This document shows, one piece after another, positions 17,244 through 25,427 of a stretch of 33,310 nucleotides of DNA. Each line of letters begins with the position of its first letter. The stretch's first letter is position 1. Origin of the DNA: Octadecabacter ascidiaceicola. GTDB taxonomy: Bacteria > Pseudomonadota > Alphaproteobacteria > Rhodobacterales > Rhodobacteraceae. The stretch spans positions 1-33,310 of the forward strand of contig NZ_FXYD01000008.1 of assembly GCF_900185015.1 (NCBI RefSeq), read 5' to 3'. The notes under the pieces are model-generated. The model did not search any database, was not told the DNA's origin, and saw nothing but the letters and a program-made list of their open reading frames with translations. The translations under genes were made by a program, and so were the position numbers.

Positions 17244-17936
17244 TTACTCGGAAATCAGGCCAAGAACCGCAGGGCCGATGCCTTGCACGATTTGGTCGAC
17301 GCCATCAGCATTCGGATGAATACCGTCTGCCTGCATGTATTGCGCACGTGCCGCGTTAATGTCGTCACCCGCATTCAGTGGCGCAAAGAAGTTCTCGTAC
17401 AGCTCCGCACCATGTGCCTCTGCCAACTCCGGATACATCCCTTCAAACGCGACTTCATAGGCTGGCCCATAGTTCGACGGCGCATCCAACCCCACCAACA
17501 ACACCTCAACACCGGCCTCGCTCGCCGCACTCAAAATCCCGTCCAAGTTCGCACGGCTCACCGCAGGGTCGATCCCACGCAACAAATCATTTCCGCCAAG
17601 GTTCACAATCATCGCGTCCACATCAGGCGTCAGCGTCCACGCAACACGGCTTAACCCGCCCGAAGTTGTGTCGCCAGAAACGCCCGCATTTATCACCTCA
17701 ACATCCGCGCCCTGCCCCTGCAGCCAAACCTCCAACTGCGGAACAAAACCGTCTTCAATCGGCAGCCCATAGCCCTGCGTCAATGAATCCCCCAGCGCCG
17801 CAATCGTCACAGTTTCCGCCTGTGCCGCGCCAACGGCTAAAATCATCCCCAAACAAAGGTTGCGACCAGCGCGATATACCCCATATCCAAAGGATGTGAT
17901 TTTACCAAAGGCCGTGCCAATGACAGATGCCCTCAT
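17244..17936 (-). CDS. tesA: Arylesterase / GDSL lipase-esterase, TesA-like (SGNH hydrolase)
   Basis: A 230-residue SGNH hydrolase, likely periplasmic, related to E. coli thioesterase I/lysophospholipase L1. The blocks are visible: GDS with the nucleophile Ser51 in AALGDSLTQGYGL, the glycine of INAGVSGDT, the Asn of NLGGNDLLRG, and the Asp/His pair in DGIHPNADG. The segment from Leu27 to Ala40 (LCLGMILAVGAAQA) preceded by basic residues is a signal peptide. The start is uncertain. ATG at 17936 has GGAG only three bases away and overlaps the divergent ATPase gene by 17 bases; ATG at 17846 would leave a short signal. The pairing with a divergent ATPase/permease pair repeats the tesA-ybbA-ybbP layout of enterobacteria. 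Confidence 0.88.
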   Translation of the reverse strand: MRASVIGTAFGKITSFGYGVYRAGRNLCLGMILAVGAAQAETVTIAALGDSLTQGYGLPIEDGFVPQLEVWLQGQGADVEVINAGVSGDTTSGGLSRVAWTLTPDVDAMIVNLGGNDLLRGIDPAVSRANLDGILSAASEAGVEVLLVGLDAPSNYGPAYEVAFEGMYPELAEAHGAELYENFFAPLNAGDDINAARAQYMQADGIHPNADGVDQIVQGIGPAVLGLISE

Positions 17937-18606
17937 GCTCTCCGATGTTTCCCTGTCCCTTAGCGGCAATGCCGGAACGGTCGACATCCTGCACGACATT
18001 TCGCTGTCCGTCGCGACGGGGGAAACTTTGGGGCTGGTCGGGCCAAGTGGATCTGGCAAATCGTCTCTCCTGATGCTCATGGGCGGGCTGGAAACCGCAA
18101 CAACGGGGTCTATCACAGCGCTTGGCACTGACATCACGTCGTTGGGTGAAGATGACCTTGCCCGCTTTCGTAGGGACAATATGGGGGTCGTGTTCCAGTC
18201 TTTCCACCTCATTCCCACAATGACTGCCCTTGAAAACGTCGCCACCCCGCTGGAACTCGCTGGTGTCGGTGACGCTTTTGCACGGGCGGCAGATGAACTC
18301 GCCGCCGTTGGCCTTGCCAATCGCGCCGATCACTACCCCGCGCAAATGTCAGGCGGCGAACAACAGCGCGTCGCCCTCGCCCGCGCCTCTGTCAGCCGTC
18401 CGAAACTTCTGCTGGCGGATGAACCCACTGGAAACCTTGATGAAACCAATGGCGCGGCGATCATCGACATGCTGTTTGGCTTGCGCGAACAACATGGCGC
18501 GACCTTGATAATGGTGACCCATTCCAACGAACTCGCGGCCCGTTGTGACCGCGTGATCCGCCTTCGCGATGGACGCATCGACACCCTTCGGGCCGCAGCT
18601 GAATGA
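17920..18606 (+). CDS. ABC transporter ATP-binding protein (YbbA/LolD-like)
   Basis: A 228-residue ABC ATPase of the LolD/MacB/YbbA group. Walker A is GPSGSGKSS, the Q-loop region reads VFQSFHLIPTMTALENV, the signature is MSGGEQQRVALARA, and Walker B is LLLADEPTGNLDE. The ATG at 17920 has AAAGG seven to eleven bases upstream. The stop overlaps the permease start by four bases (ATGA), so the two form one complex. Such pairs next to a TesA-like esterase are thought to act on lipids or envelope substrates, but the substrate is not known. Confidence 0.93.
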   Translation: MTDALMLSDVSLSLSGNAGTVDILHDISLSVATGETLGLVGPSGSGKSSLLMLMGGLETATTGSITALGTDITSLGEDDLARFRRDNMGVVFQSFHLIPTMTALENVATPLELAGVGDAFARAADELAAVGLANRADHYPAQMSGGEQQRVALARASVSRPKLLLADEPTGNLDETNGAAIIDMLFGLREQHGATLIMVTHSNELAARCDRVIRLRDGRIDTLRAAAE

Positions 18607-21134
18607 ACCGCGCGCACTTCAAACTCGCGTGGACCTTCGCCAAACGCGAATTGCGCGGTGGCTTGCACGGCTTTCGCATTTTCCTTGCCTGCCTCGCCCT
18701 TGGTGTGGCTGCTATCGCCGCCGTCGGAACCGTGCGTGCGTCCATTCAAGCGGGGCTTGAGGCCGAAGGCGCATCCCTCCTCGGCGGCGATGCCGTCGTG
18801 CGCTTCACCTACCGTTTCGCGGACGATGATGAACGCGCATGGATGACGTCAATCGCATCCCGAGTTTCCGAAACCACCGATTTCCGTTCAATGGTCGTGG
18901 TGAACCGCGATACAGTCGAACGCGGCCTGACCCAAGTCCAAGCAGTGGATGACCTCTACCCCCTCATCGGTGAAACCACCCTCGACCCGCCCATGCCCCT
19001 CGCGCAGGCCTTCGCAGGCGACGCGACCCACCCCGGCGCCGTCCTTGAACGTGTCCTCGCAGATCGCCTCGGCCTAACCGCGGGCGACACCTTCAACTTG
19101 GGCGATCAAACCTTCACGCTTTCCGCGATCCTTGTGTCCTACCCCGACAATTCCGGCGGTGGTTTCGGCCTTGGCCCGCGCACGCTGGTCCTGTTGGAAG
19201 ACCTCGAAAATTCTGGCCTTCTGGCAACGGGCACCTTGATGGAAAGCAACTATCGTCTCGATCTGCCCGACGATGCCGACCTCGCAGTTCTCGAAACCGA
19301 GGCTGAAACCCAATTCGCAGATTCCGGCCTGCGTTGGCGCGACGCCCGCGCGGGTGCCCCCGGAGTTGCACGTTTCGTTGACCGTATCGGCGCATTCCTG
19401 ATCCTCATCGGGCTGTCTGGCTTGGCTGTGGGCGGCGTTGGCGTATCCTCCGCCGTGCGCTCCTATCTCAGCGGCAAAGCCCCCGTCATCGCCATCCTGA
19501 AAACCCTCGGCGCCACGCGACGCACGATCTTTCTGACTTACTTCCTGCAAATCGGCACCCTCACCCTCGTCGGCGTTGCCCTCGGCCTAATCCTCGGCGC
19601 AGCAATCCCCCTCGCCTTCGCCCCGATCATCGAGGCCCGCCTACCCATCCCATCCGACTTCACTCTGCACGCCGCCCCCCTGTTTGAGGCCGCAATCTAC
19701 GGCATCCTCGCCGCCCTCATCTTCACGCTCTGGCCCCTCGCGCGCACCGAAGACATCAAACCCGCGACTCTATTCCGCGACGCATTCGGCGCAGGCAACA
19801 CCCTGCCTGCCCTCAAATACCTCGTCGCGACGCTCCTGCTGCTCGCTACGCTCATTGGCACGGCGATCCTGTTCTCTGGCACCGCGTTCCTAACCCTGTG
19901 GACCGCGGGCGGCATCCTCTTCGCCCTCACCCTGCTGGTCGCCGCCGCTGCCGTTGCCCGCTGGACGGCGGGGCGGTTCCGCCGCCTCAGTCGTGGTCGC
20001 CCCGCACTGCGCGCAGCCCTCAGCTCAATCGGTGAACGCGGCGGTGAAACAACATCCGTGGTCCTCTCCCTCGGCCTCGGCCTCGCGGTGCTTGCCGCTG
20101 TCGGTCAGATTGACGGCAATCTGCGCGGCTCCATCGCGAACGAGCTACCCGACGTCGCGCCAAGCTACTTTTTCGTCGACATCCAGCCCGATCAAATCGA
20201 CGGCTTTCGCACCCGCCTCGACAGTGATGACCAAGTCTCCCGCTACGAGGCCGCCCCAATGTTGCGCGGCATCATCACCCAAATCAACGGTATCCCAGCC
20301 CGCGAATACACCGACCACTGGGTCCTGCGCGGCGATCGCGGCATCACCTATTCCGCTGAACCTGGCGATGGCACGATCATCACCGAAGGCGACTGGTGGC
20401 CCGAGAACTACGCGGGCCCACCGCTCATCAGTTTCGCCGCCGAAGAGGGCTTGGAGATGGGCCTCAAGATAGGGGACACCATCACCACCAACATCCTTGG
20501 CCGCGATATTGAGGCCTCAATCGCCAGCTTTCGCGAAGTCTCGTTCGAAGATGCAGGCATGGGCTTCATCATGTCCATGAACCCCGCCGCCCTGCAAGGC
20601 GCGCCCCATTCGTGGATCAGCACCGTCTACTCCGAACCGAGCGCCGAAGCCGCCATCTTGCGCGACCTCGCCACCGCCTACCCCAACATCACGGCGATCC
20701 GCGTGCGCGACGCAATTGACCAAGTCGTGCAGCTTCTCGGCGGTATTTCCGCCGCCACCCGCTACGGCGCGCTTGCCACACTTGTCACTGGGTTCCTTGT
20801 GCTGATCGGGGCCGCCGCCGCAGGCATCCGCGCCCGCACCTATGAAGCCGCGGTGCTGAAAACCCTAGGGGCCTCCCGCGCCACCATTTTGCGCAGCTTT
20901 GCCCTACGCGCTGCCCTTCTTGGGTTGGCGGCAGGTCTCGTCGCACTTGCGGCGGGGATCGCCGGTGGCTGGGCCGTTAGCACCTTCATTATGGAATCCG
21001 AATTCACGCCGATCTGGTCCTCGGCCGGCATCATCATCCTTGGCGGCATGGGGGCCACATTGGTCGCGGGCCTTGCCTTCGCCTGGCCACCCCTCGCCGC
21101 GAAACCGGCACAAATCTTAAGGGCACGCGAATGA
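18603..21134 (+). CDS. ABC transporter permease, FtsX/YbbP-like
   Basis: An 843-residue inner-membrane protein of the FtsX-MacB superfamily. One helix near residues 22-40 (FLACLALGVAAIAAVG) is followed by a large periplasmic domain, then a three-helix FtsX unit around 255-375, a second hydrophobic block near 405-460, a second periplasmic domain (about 505-700), and a final three-helix FtsX unit to the C-terminus. The TLGATRRTIF and TLGASRATIL loops, one in each FtsX unit, are the family's ATPase-coupling helices and show internal duplication. It is translationally coupled to the ATPase upstream and to the cyclotransferase-like gene downstream, both by ATGA overlaps. Confidence 0.92.
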   Translation: MNRAHFKLAWTFAKRELRGGLHGFRIFLACLALGVAAIAAVGTVRASIQAGLEAEGASLLGGDAVVRFTYRFADDDERAWMTSIASRVSETTDFRSMVVVNRDTVERGLTQVQAVDDLYPLIGETTLDPPMPLAQAFAGDATHPGAVLERVLADRLGLTAGDTFNLGDQTFTLSAILVSYPDNSGGGFGLGPRTLVLLEDLENSGLLATGTLMESNYRLDLPDDADLAVLETEAETQFADSGLRWRDARAGAPGVARFVDRIGAFLILIGLSGLAVGGVGVSSAVRSYLSGKAPVIAILKTLGATRRTIFLTYFLQIGTLTLVGVALGLILGAAIPLAFAPIIEARLPIPSDFTLHAAPLFEAAIYGILAALIFTLWPLARTEDIKPATLFRDAFGAGNTLPALKYLVATLLLLATLIGTAILFSGTAFLTLWTAGGILFALTLLVAAAAVARWTAGRFRRLSRGRPALRAALSSIGERGGETTSVVLSLGLGLAVLAAVGQIDGNLRGSIANELPDVAPSYFFVDIQPDQIDGFRTRLDSDDQVSRYEAAPMLRGIITQINGIPAREYTDHWVLRGDRGITYSAEPGDGTIITEGDWWPENYAGPPLISFAAEEGLEMGLKIGDTITTNILGRDIEASIASFREVSFEDAGMGFIMSMNPAALQGAPHSWISTVYSEPSAEAAILRDLATAYPNITAIRVRDAIDQVVQLLGGISAATRYGALATLVTGFLVLIGAAAAGIRARTYEAAVLKTLGASRATILRSFALRAALLGLAAGLVALAAGIAGGWAVSTFIMESEFTPIWSSAGIIILGGMGATLVAGLAFAWPPLAAKPAQILRARE

Positions 21135-21679
21135 CCAATCCCCGCTTTTTCGGCTATGGCAGCCTCGTTAACCTCGCCACGCACGTCTACCCCGACCCGA
21201 CGCCCGCACAACTGGTCGGATGGCGGCGCGTGTGGTGCCATGCCAAAGCCCGCCCCGTGGCTTTCCTGTCCGTTGAACCTTGCCCGAAAACCACGCTGCA
21301 CGGCATCACTGCCCAAGTCCCCGATGCGGATTGGGCCGCACTCGACCTGCGCGAACACGCCTACAACCGGCGCGATGTAACGGATCAGTTCACCAGCCAA
21401 ACCGCCGTCTATGAGGCAAACCCAGACCACACCGCGCCGCCCAGCACGGGCCACCCGATCCTGCTTAGTTATCTTGATGTGGTGATCGCCGGCTACTCGA
21501 CCCTGATGGGCGAAGCTGGGCCGATACACTTCTTTGAAACAACAGCAGGTTGGGGTCCGGTCTTAAACGACCGCGACAGCCCGCTTTACCCGCGTGCACA
21601 ACCCCTCTCTGCGCAAACCCGCGCCTGCGTCGACGACGCAATCGCGGATCTTTCGCTAGAAATCAGGCCTTTGGCTTAA
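21131..21679 (+). CDS. Gamma-glutamylcyclotransferase-like protein
   Basis: A 182-residue protein with the GGCT fold. FFGYGSLV at residues 6-13 is the glycine-rich substrate loop of the family, QLVGWRRVW matches the next strand, and LDLREHAYNRRDVT carries a likely catalytic glutamate followed by the Y-x-R turn. Relatives release 5-oxoproline from gamma-glutamyl compounds or glutathione; the exact substrate here is unknown. The start overlaps the permease stop by four bases, making it the third gene of the ABC operon, an unexpected companion for a lipid-type transporter. Its last 17 bases overlap the end of convergent gltX. Confidence 0.8.
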   Translation: MTNPRFFGYGSLVNLATHVYPDPTPAQLVGWRRVWCHAKARPVAFLSVEPCPKTTLHGITAQVPDADWAALDLREHAYNRRDVTDQFTSQTAVYEANPDHTAPPSTGHPILLSYLDVVIAGYSTLMGEAGPIHFFETTAGWGPVLNDRDSPLYPRAQPLSAQTRACVDDAIADLSLEIRPLA

Positions 21680-22985
21680 CCTGCAACAGCGGCATCACAT
21701 CCGCCATTTCCGGCCCGCGTGTACGCCCTGTAACCGCGTGGCGCAGCGGCATAAACAGCCCCTTACCCTTACGGCCCGTGGCCTCTTTCACGGCTGACGT
21801 CCAAACGCCCCATGTGTCATCGGCATAGGGCGGCTCGCCCAACAATGCCAAAGCCTGCGGGATAAACTCCGCGTCTTCATCGGCGATCTGCGGTTTCGCA
21901 CCATCACGGAACACCGCCCACCAATCGCCCATCTCGTCCAAGGACGCGATGTTTTCGCGCACGACATTCCAGAACCGCTCGCCCAAATCGGCAGGTACGC
22001 CAAGTGCGTTCACCGCCTCTGAAACCTCGCTGTAAGGACGCGCAGACAACCAGCGCGCAGTCAGCGGGCCCAAATCTTCGGCGTCAAACTTCGTCGGCGC
22101 CGAGCCGAATTTCGTCAAATCGAAACCCGCCACAACCTCATCCACGCTCTCGCGCAGCTCAACGGGATCGCTTGATCCAAGACGCGCCATTAAGGACATA
22201 ATCGCCATAGGTGCGACGCCATTCTTACGCAAATCGCGCAGCGCAAGCGTACCAAGGCGCTTGGACAAGGCCTCACCCTGCGGGCCCGTCAAAAGCGAAT
22301 GGTGCGCAAAGCTTGGCACCGTCCCATCCAGCGCTTCGATCATCTGAATTTGTGTCGCTGTGTTGGTCACATGGTCCGACCCGCGCACAACATTGGTCAC
22401 GCCCATTTCCGTGTCATCCACAACGGAGGCAAGCGTGTACAGGATCTGCCCGTCGTTCTTGAACAATACAGGGTCACTCACCGACGCTGCATCAATCGAA
22501 ATGTCGCCAATAATCCCGTCCGTCCACTCGATCCGTTTGTGATCCAGCTTAAACCGCCAGTGCGATCCACCACGCTCGGCCCGCAGCGCGTCTTTTTCGT
22601 CCTCAGACAACGCCAAAGCCGCGCGGTCGTATACAGGCGGCTTGCCCATGTTCAGCTGCTTCTTGCGCTTTAAATCCAGCTCAACCGGAGTCTCAAAGCA
22701 TTCGTACAAACGCCCCATCTCAATCAGGCGCTGCTTGGCTGCGTCGTAACGCTCCAACCGTTTGGATTGGTATTCGATCCGGTCCCAAGAAATCCCCAAC
22801 CACGTCAGGTCTTCCATGATGGCGTCGATATATTCCTGCTTGGACCGCTCAGGATCCGTATCATCAATCCGCAGAATGAACTCGCCGCCTGCCTGACGCG
22901 CAATCGCGTAGTTGAACAGCGCAGCGCGCAAGTTACCGATGTGCAAATAGCCTGTTGGGGAAGGCGCGAAACGGGTCGTTGTCAT
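21663..22985 (-). CDS. gltX: Glutamyl-tRNA synthetase
   Basis: A 440-residue class I GluRS that charges tRNA-Glu. The HIGH motif appears as HIGN in FAPSPTGYLHIGNLRAALFN, and the KMSKS equivalent is LSKRLGTLAL. The Glu-specific pocket region VDDTEMGVTNVVRGSDH is present. The protein is shorter than E. coli GltX (about 470). Alphaproteobacteria often have two GltX copies, one of which can mischarge tRNA-Gln for the amidation route; the window alone cannot say which this is. The start at 22985 is chosen because MTTTRFAPSPTG is the family N-terminus; the upstream in-frame ATG at 23027 adds 14 residues not seen in the family. It overlaps the cyclotransferase-like gene at the 3' end. Confidence 0.94.
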   Translation of the reverse strand: MTTTRFAPSPTGYLHIGNLRAALFNYAIARQAGGEFILRIDDTDPERSKQEYIDAIMEDLTWLGISWDRIEYQSKRLERYDAAKQRLIEMGRLYECFETPVELDLKRKKQLNMGKPPVYDRAALALSEDEKDALRAERGGSHWRFKLDHKRIEWTDGIIGDISIDAASVSDPVLFKNDGQILYTLASVVDDTEMGVTNVVRGSDHVTNTATQIQMIEALDGTVPSFAHHSLLTGPQGEALSKRLGTLALRDLRKNGVAPMAIMSLMARLGSSDPVELRESVDEVVAGFDLTKFGSAPTKFDAEDLGPLTARWLSARPYSEVSEAVNALGVPADLGERFWNVVRENIASLDEMGDWWAVFRDGAKPQIADEDAEFIPQALALLGEPPYADDTWGVWTSAVKEATGRKGKGLFMPLRHAVTGRTRGPEMADVMPLLQVKPKA

Positions 22986-23063
22986 GGCATTTATGTCCGT
23001 CTGAAAGGGTCCACGAGCCTTTCTCATACCCGCGCATCAATGTCCACAATCGCCTGCCGTCGT

Positions 23064-23498
23064 TCAGGTCGGGCTGACCGGATAAATCTTTGACAAATCA
23101 CGCAGCCCCGCGCGGATCAGCTCTTCCAGAACGTCTATGTCGATATCGGCGAGCTTGTTCACATACAGACAGGCCTTCCCGATCTTGTACTTGCCCAATC
23201 GCGATAGGATTTCATCGTACTCCTGATACCCTGGCATGATGTAGATGCTTTGCGACGCCTTGCGCGGGCTAAACCCGGTGGCGTTACAGTCCCCTTCGCG
23301 GCCGGAGTCGTATTTGTAGTGATAGGATCCGTAGCCAACAATCGTCGGACCCCACATCTTGGGCTGCCAGCCGGTTATCTTGCGAAACAGCGCGTCCAGA
23401 ACAAGTGCATCCGCACGGCGCACCGGATGTTCAACTGCGTCCAAAAATGCACGAACATCCACGTCTGTTGCTTGGGTTTTGTTCTTTGCGTCCACCAT
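23064..23498 (-). CDS. DUF1801 domain protein
   Basis: A 144-residue soluble protein of the DUF1801/YdhG-like fold. Diagnostic segments are RRADALVLDALFRKITGWQPKMWGPTIVGYGSYHYKYDSGREGD, with the conserved M-W-G, the G-Y-G turn and the tyrosines, followed by SIYIMPGYQEY and IGKACLYVNKLADID. The function is unknown. The start at 23498 has AGAGGG six bases upstream; the in-frame ATG at 23528 does not. The gene lies between gltX and the membrane-module gene on the same strand. Confidence 0.85.
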   Translation of the reverse strand: MVDAKNKTQATDVDVRAFLDAVEHPVRRADALVLDALFRKITGWQPKMWGPTIVGYGSYHYKYDSGREGDCNATGFSPRKASQSIYIMPGYQEYDEILSRLGKYKIGKACLYVNKLADIDIDVLEELIRAGLRDLSKIYPVSPT

Positions 23499-23538
23499 GC
23501 TTAGCCCTCTGTTCGGAAAGCTTAGCACAGGAACCTAT

Positions 23539-24801
23539 TCAAATCACTTTACGACGGCCGAAAATCCGCTCGCCAAGGCTCGGCACGCTTTCAATAGCGC
23601 CCCCTGCCCCCTGAACCCGCGCCATAAGCGGGTCACTTTGCTTCGTGACAGGTTGCGCTGCGCTCTGCGGCTGCTTGGGCCGCAAACCAAAGTCGTGCAG
23701 CGGTTCTGGCCGCACGGCTTCGGGCGCAAACACAGGCTGTTGAACTGGGCGTGGTGCTTCCATACGGACGTCCGCATGCGCCACACGTGGGGCCGGCGCC
23801 AATTGGGCCGCCCGCGCATAGGCCGCAATCTCAGCTGCCATTTCCTCAGCTGGTCCACTTTGATGAACCCGCGAAATCGAATAGCTCCGCCCAAGAACAG
23901 TCTTACCAGTTTTGATAATGACATTCTTGGCGAGTGGGAAAAACAGATAGCGAACCGTCTGAACCTTCACACCTTTGAATTCGTCCCAGCCCTTCTTTGG
24001 CTTTCCCTTTACCGAAAACCCCTCGCGATCCGCAGCAAAGCTCGGCACGGGCTGCACAAATGTCAAAATGGTCGGAACAATCGTCATGACAGCAAGCCCA
24101 AGGAAGACCCACATCAAATAGGGCAATGAATCTGCCCGCGTCCAAGTGCCAAGCTGAAGGGCAAAGAAAAGCGCCCCTCCGGCACCAATAAGCGCGTTCC
24201 GCCGCCCCGTCCCACCAGGATAAAGCTCAATCGGCAAGAACCCTGTCTCGTCCGCCTTCGCCTTCTGCTCTGGCGGCAGAACACGAACAGCCTCTTCCAG
24301 CGTTGCAGGGAGAATGTTTGCACGCCGATCACGTGTCGCGCCAAGTGTGACAGAATTCCCCATCACAGCCGCACGTTTCGCTTGCGCTGCATATTGTTCG
24401 ATCTGCTCGACCATCAGCCGCGCAGGTCCGCTCAGCTCAAGCGTCTTAATCTCAACATTTGGCTTCAAGGCCGAGTTGCCGACGCCAAGTTTGATTGCCG
24501 TATCAAACGGATACGTATCCGCACCCTTAAATTCATCCCAACTCTGCTTGCGGCCACCACGAATAGAAAACCCCATCGCATCCGCCGCAAATGTCGGCTC
24601 TTTGCGCGCTTTCATCTTCATTACGTTAATAAACAAGACCACGCCGCCGCCCATCGCAAACAACGCCAGCGTTGAATAAAACGGAATGAACACCCCAAGG
24701 CCAACCGACCCAATCAAGAACGGCAATCCCACCATTACGGCAGCCGCAATCATCGCAACCTTCAAACGGTCTTGGCTTGGGTAAAGAATAAGAGGGTCCA
24801 T
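23539..24801 (-). CDS. Membrane protein with two copies of a helix-pair plus PH-like module
   Basis: A 420-residue protein, family not named. It contains one architecture twice. Unit 1 has LYP near residue 7, two membrane helices at about 16-61, then FAADAMGFSIRG...WDEFKGA (71-94) and a helix SGPARLMVEQIEQYAAQA (124-141). Unit 2 has LYP near 194, helices at about 202-250, FAADREGFSVKG...WDEFKGV (254-278) and SGPAEEMAAEIAAYARAA (315-332). The F-x-A-D-x2-G-F-x-I/V strand pair followed by W-x2-F resembles bacterial PH-like domains attached to membrane helices. The tail is Pro/Gln-rich and probably disordered. The start at 24801 has GGTGG upstream. The next gene on the same strand encodes a single copy of the module. 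Confidence 0.75.
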   Translation of the reverse strand: MDPLILYPSQDRLKVAMIAAAVMVGLPFLIGSVGLGVFIPFYSTLALFAMGGGVVLFINVMKMKARKEPTFAADAMGFSIRGGRKQSWDEFKGADTYPFDTAIKLGVGNSALKPNVEIKTLELSGPARLMVEQIEQYAAQAKRAAVMGNSVTLGATRDRRANILPATLEEAVRVLPPEQKAKADETGFLPIELYPGGTGRRNALIGAGGALFFALQLGTWTRADSLPYLMWVFLGLAVMTIVPTILTFVQPVPSFAADREGFSVKGKPKKGWDEFKGVKVQTVRYLFFPLAKNVIIKTGKTVLGRSYSISRVHQSGPAEEMAAEIAAYARAAQLAPAPRVAHADVRMEAPRPVQQPVFAPEAVRPEPLHDFGLRPKQPQSAAQPVTKQSDPLMARVQGAGGAIESVPSLGERIFGRRKVI

Positions 24802-24822
24802 TTTTATCCACCTAAAATTGAT

Positions 24823-24840
24823 CCCGCCCAAACAAGCGGG
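24823..24840 (-). terminator. Weak hairpin between the two module genes
   Basis: CCCGC and GCGGG arms with an eight-base loop lie in the 127-base gap downstream of the single-module gene. On the minus strand a scattered T-rich run (ATCAATTTTA) follows. It may be an attenuating terminator, or chance, since it is only five base pairs. Confidence 0.25.
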
Positions 24841-24928
24841 AAAACCGGTCCAAACTAAGGCTAAGACTGGAAAAACCCGTGGCGTGCGGCGGTTGGGGCG
24901 CTGTTCACTTTCGACAAGAACGAAAAGG

Positions 24929-25351
24929 TCAGTACCGCCCCACTAAAAACCCAAGCCGTTCCCAAATCGAAACTGCGCGCACGTTGTTGGCCTGCCGCTC
25001 CGCACGCGCTTTAACAACATGGCGCTCAACAGATACCCCTAGAAACGTGTTCCAATGACGAAGACGCCCGCCCTTAATTCGAAACCCAGTACGATCGGCC
25101 TCAAAAGCCATCGGCCTGTGGGTCTTGGTGTTCCAACGGATGTAAAAGCCAACCGCGCCCCAGCAGATCAAGAACGACAGCAACCTTGCAAACATAGGCA
25201 CGCTATCAGCGCCCAAGATAAAAAACGGGGTGATCACAACCATCGCCAACACCTGAAAATCCCTCCGAAAGAACGTCTCGACGTTCAAACCAGGAGGGTT
25301 GCCATAGGTCGTAACACGAAGTGGTTCGTTTTCTTTTTCCATCAGGACCAT
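24929..25351 (-). CDS. Small membrane protein with a single helix-pair plus PH-like module
   Basis: A 140-residue protein. After a polar N-terminus it has two likely membrane helices (about 35-52 and 55-72), then FEADRTGFRIKGGRLRHW with NTFLGV (83-105). This is the same pattern as both halves of the 420-residue neighbour: F-x-A-D-x2-G-F-x-I/V-K/R-G, five residues, W-x2-F-x-G. The C-terminal SGPA helix of the neighbour is absent, so this may be a minimal paralogue. The function is unknown. The start at 25351 has GGAG about nine bases upstream. It lies downstream of nadE on the same strand, 76 bases away. Confidence 0.75.
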   Translation of the reverse strand: MVLMEKENEPLRVTTYGNPPGLNVETFFRRDFQVLAMVVITPFFILGADSVPMFARLLSFLICWGAVGFYIRWNTKTHRPMAFEADRTGFRIKGGRLRHWNTFLGVSVERHVVKARAERQANNVRAVSIWERLGFLVGRY

Positions 25352-25427
25352 CGGTTTGCTCTCCCCGCTGGTTTGGTCGGCAAATCTGCCTTCCGTATGG
25401 CGTTCCGATGAAATCTTGGCGGCTTGC

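Noticed and set aside
23359-24129. 256-codon plus-strand frame opposite the DUF1801 and membrane-module genes
   Set aside because: No family features, and it spans two genes supported by ribosome-binding sites and motifs.
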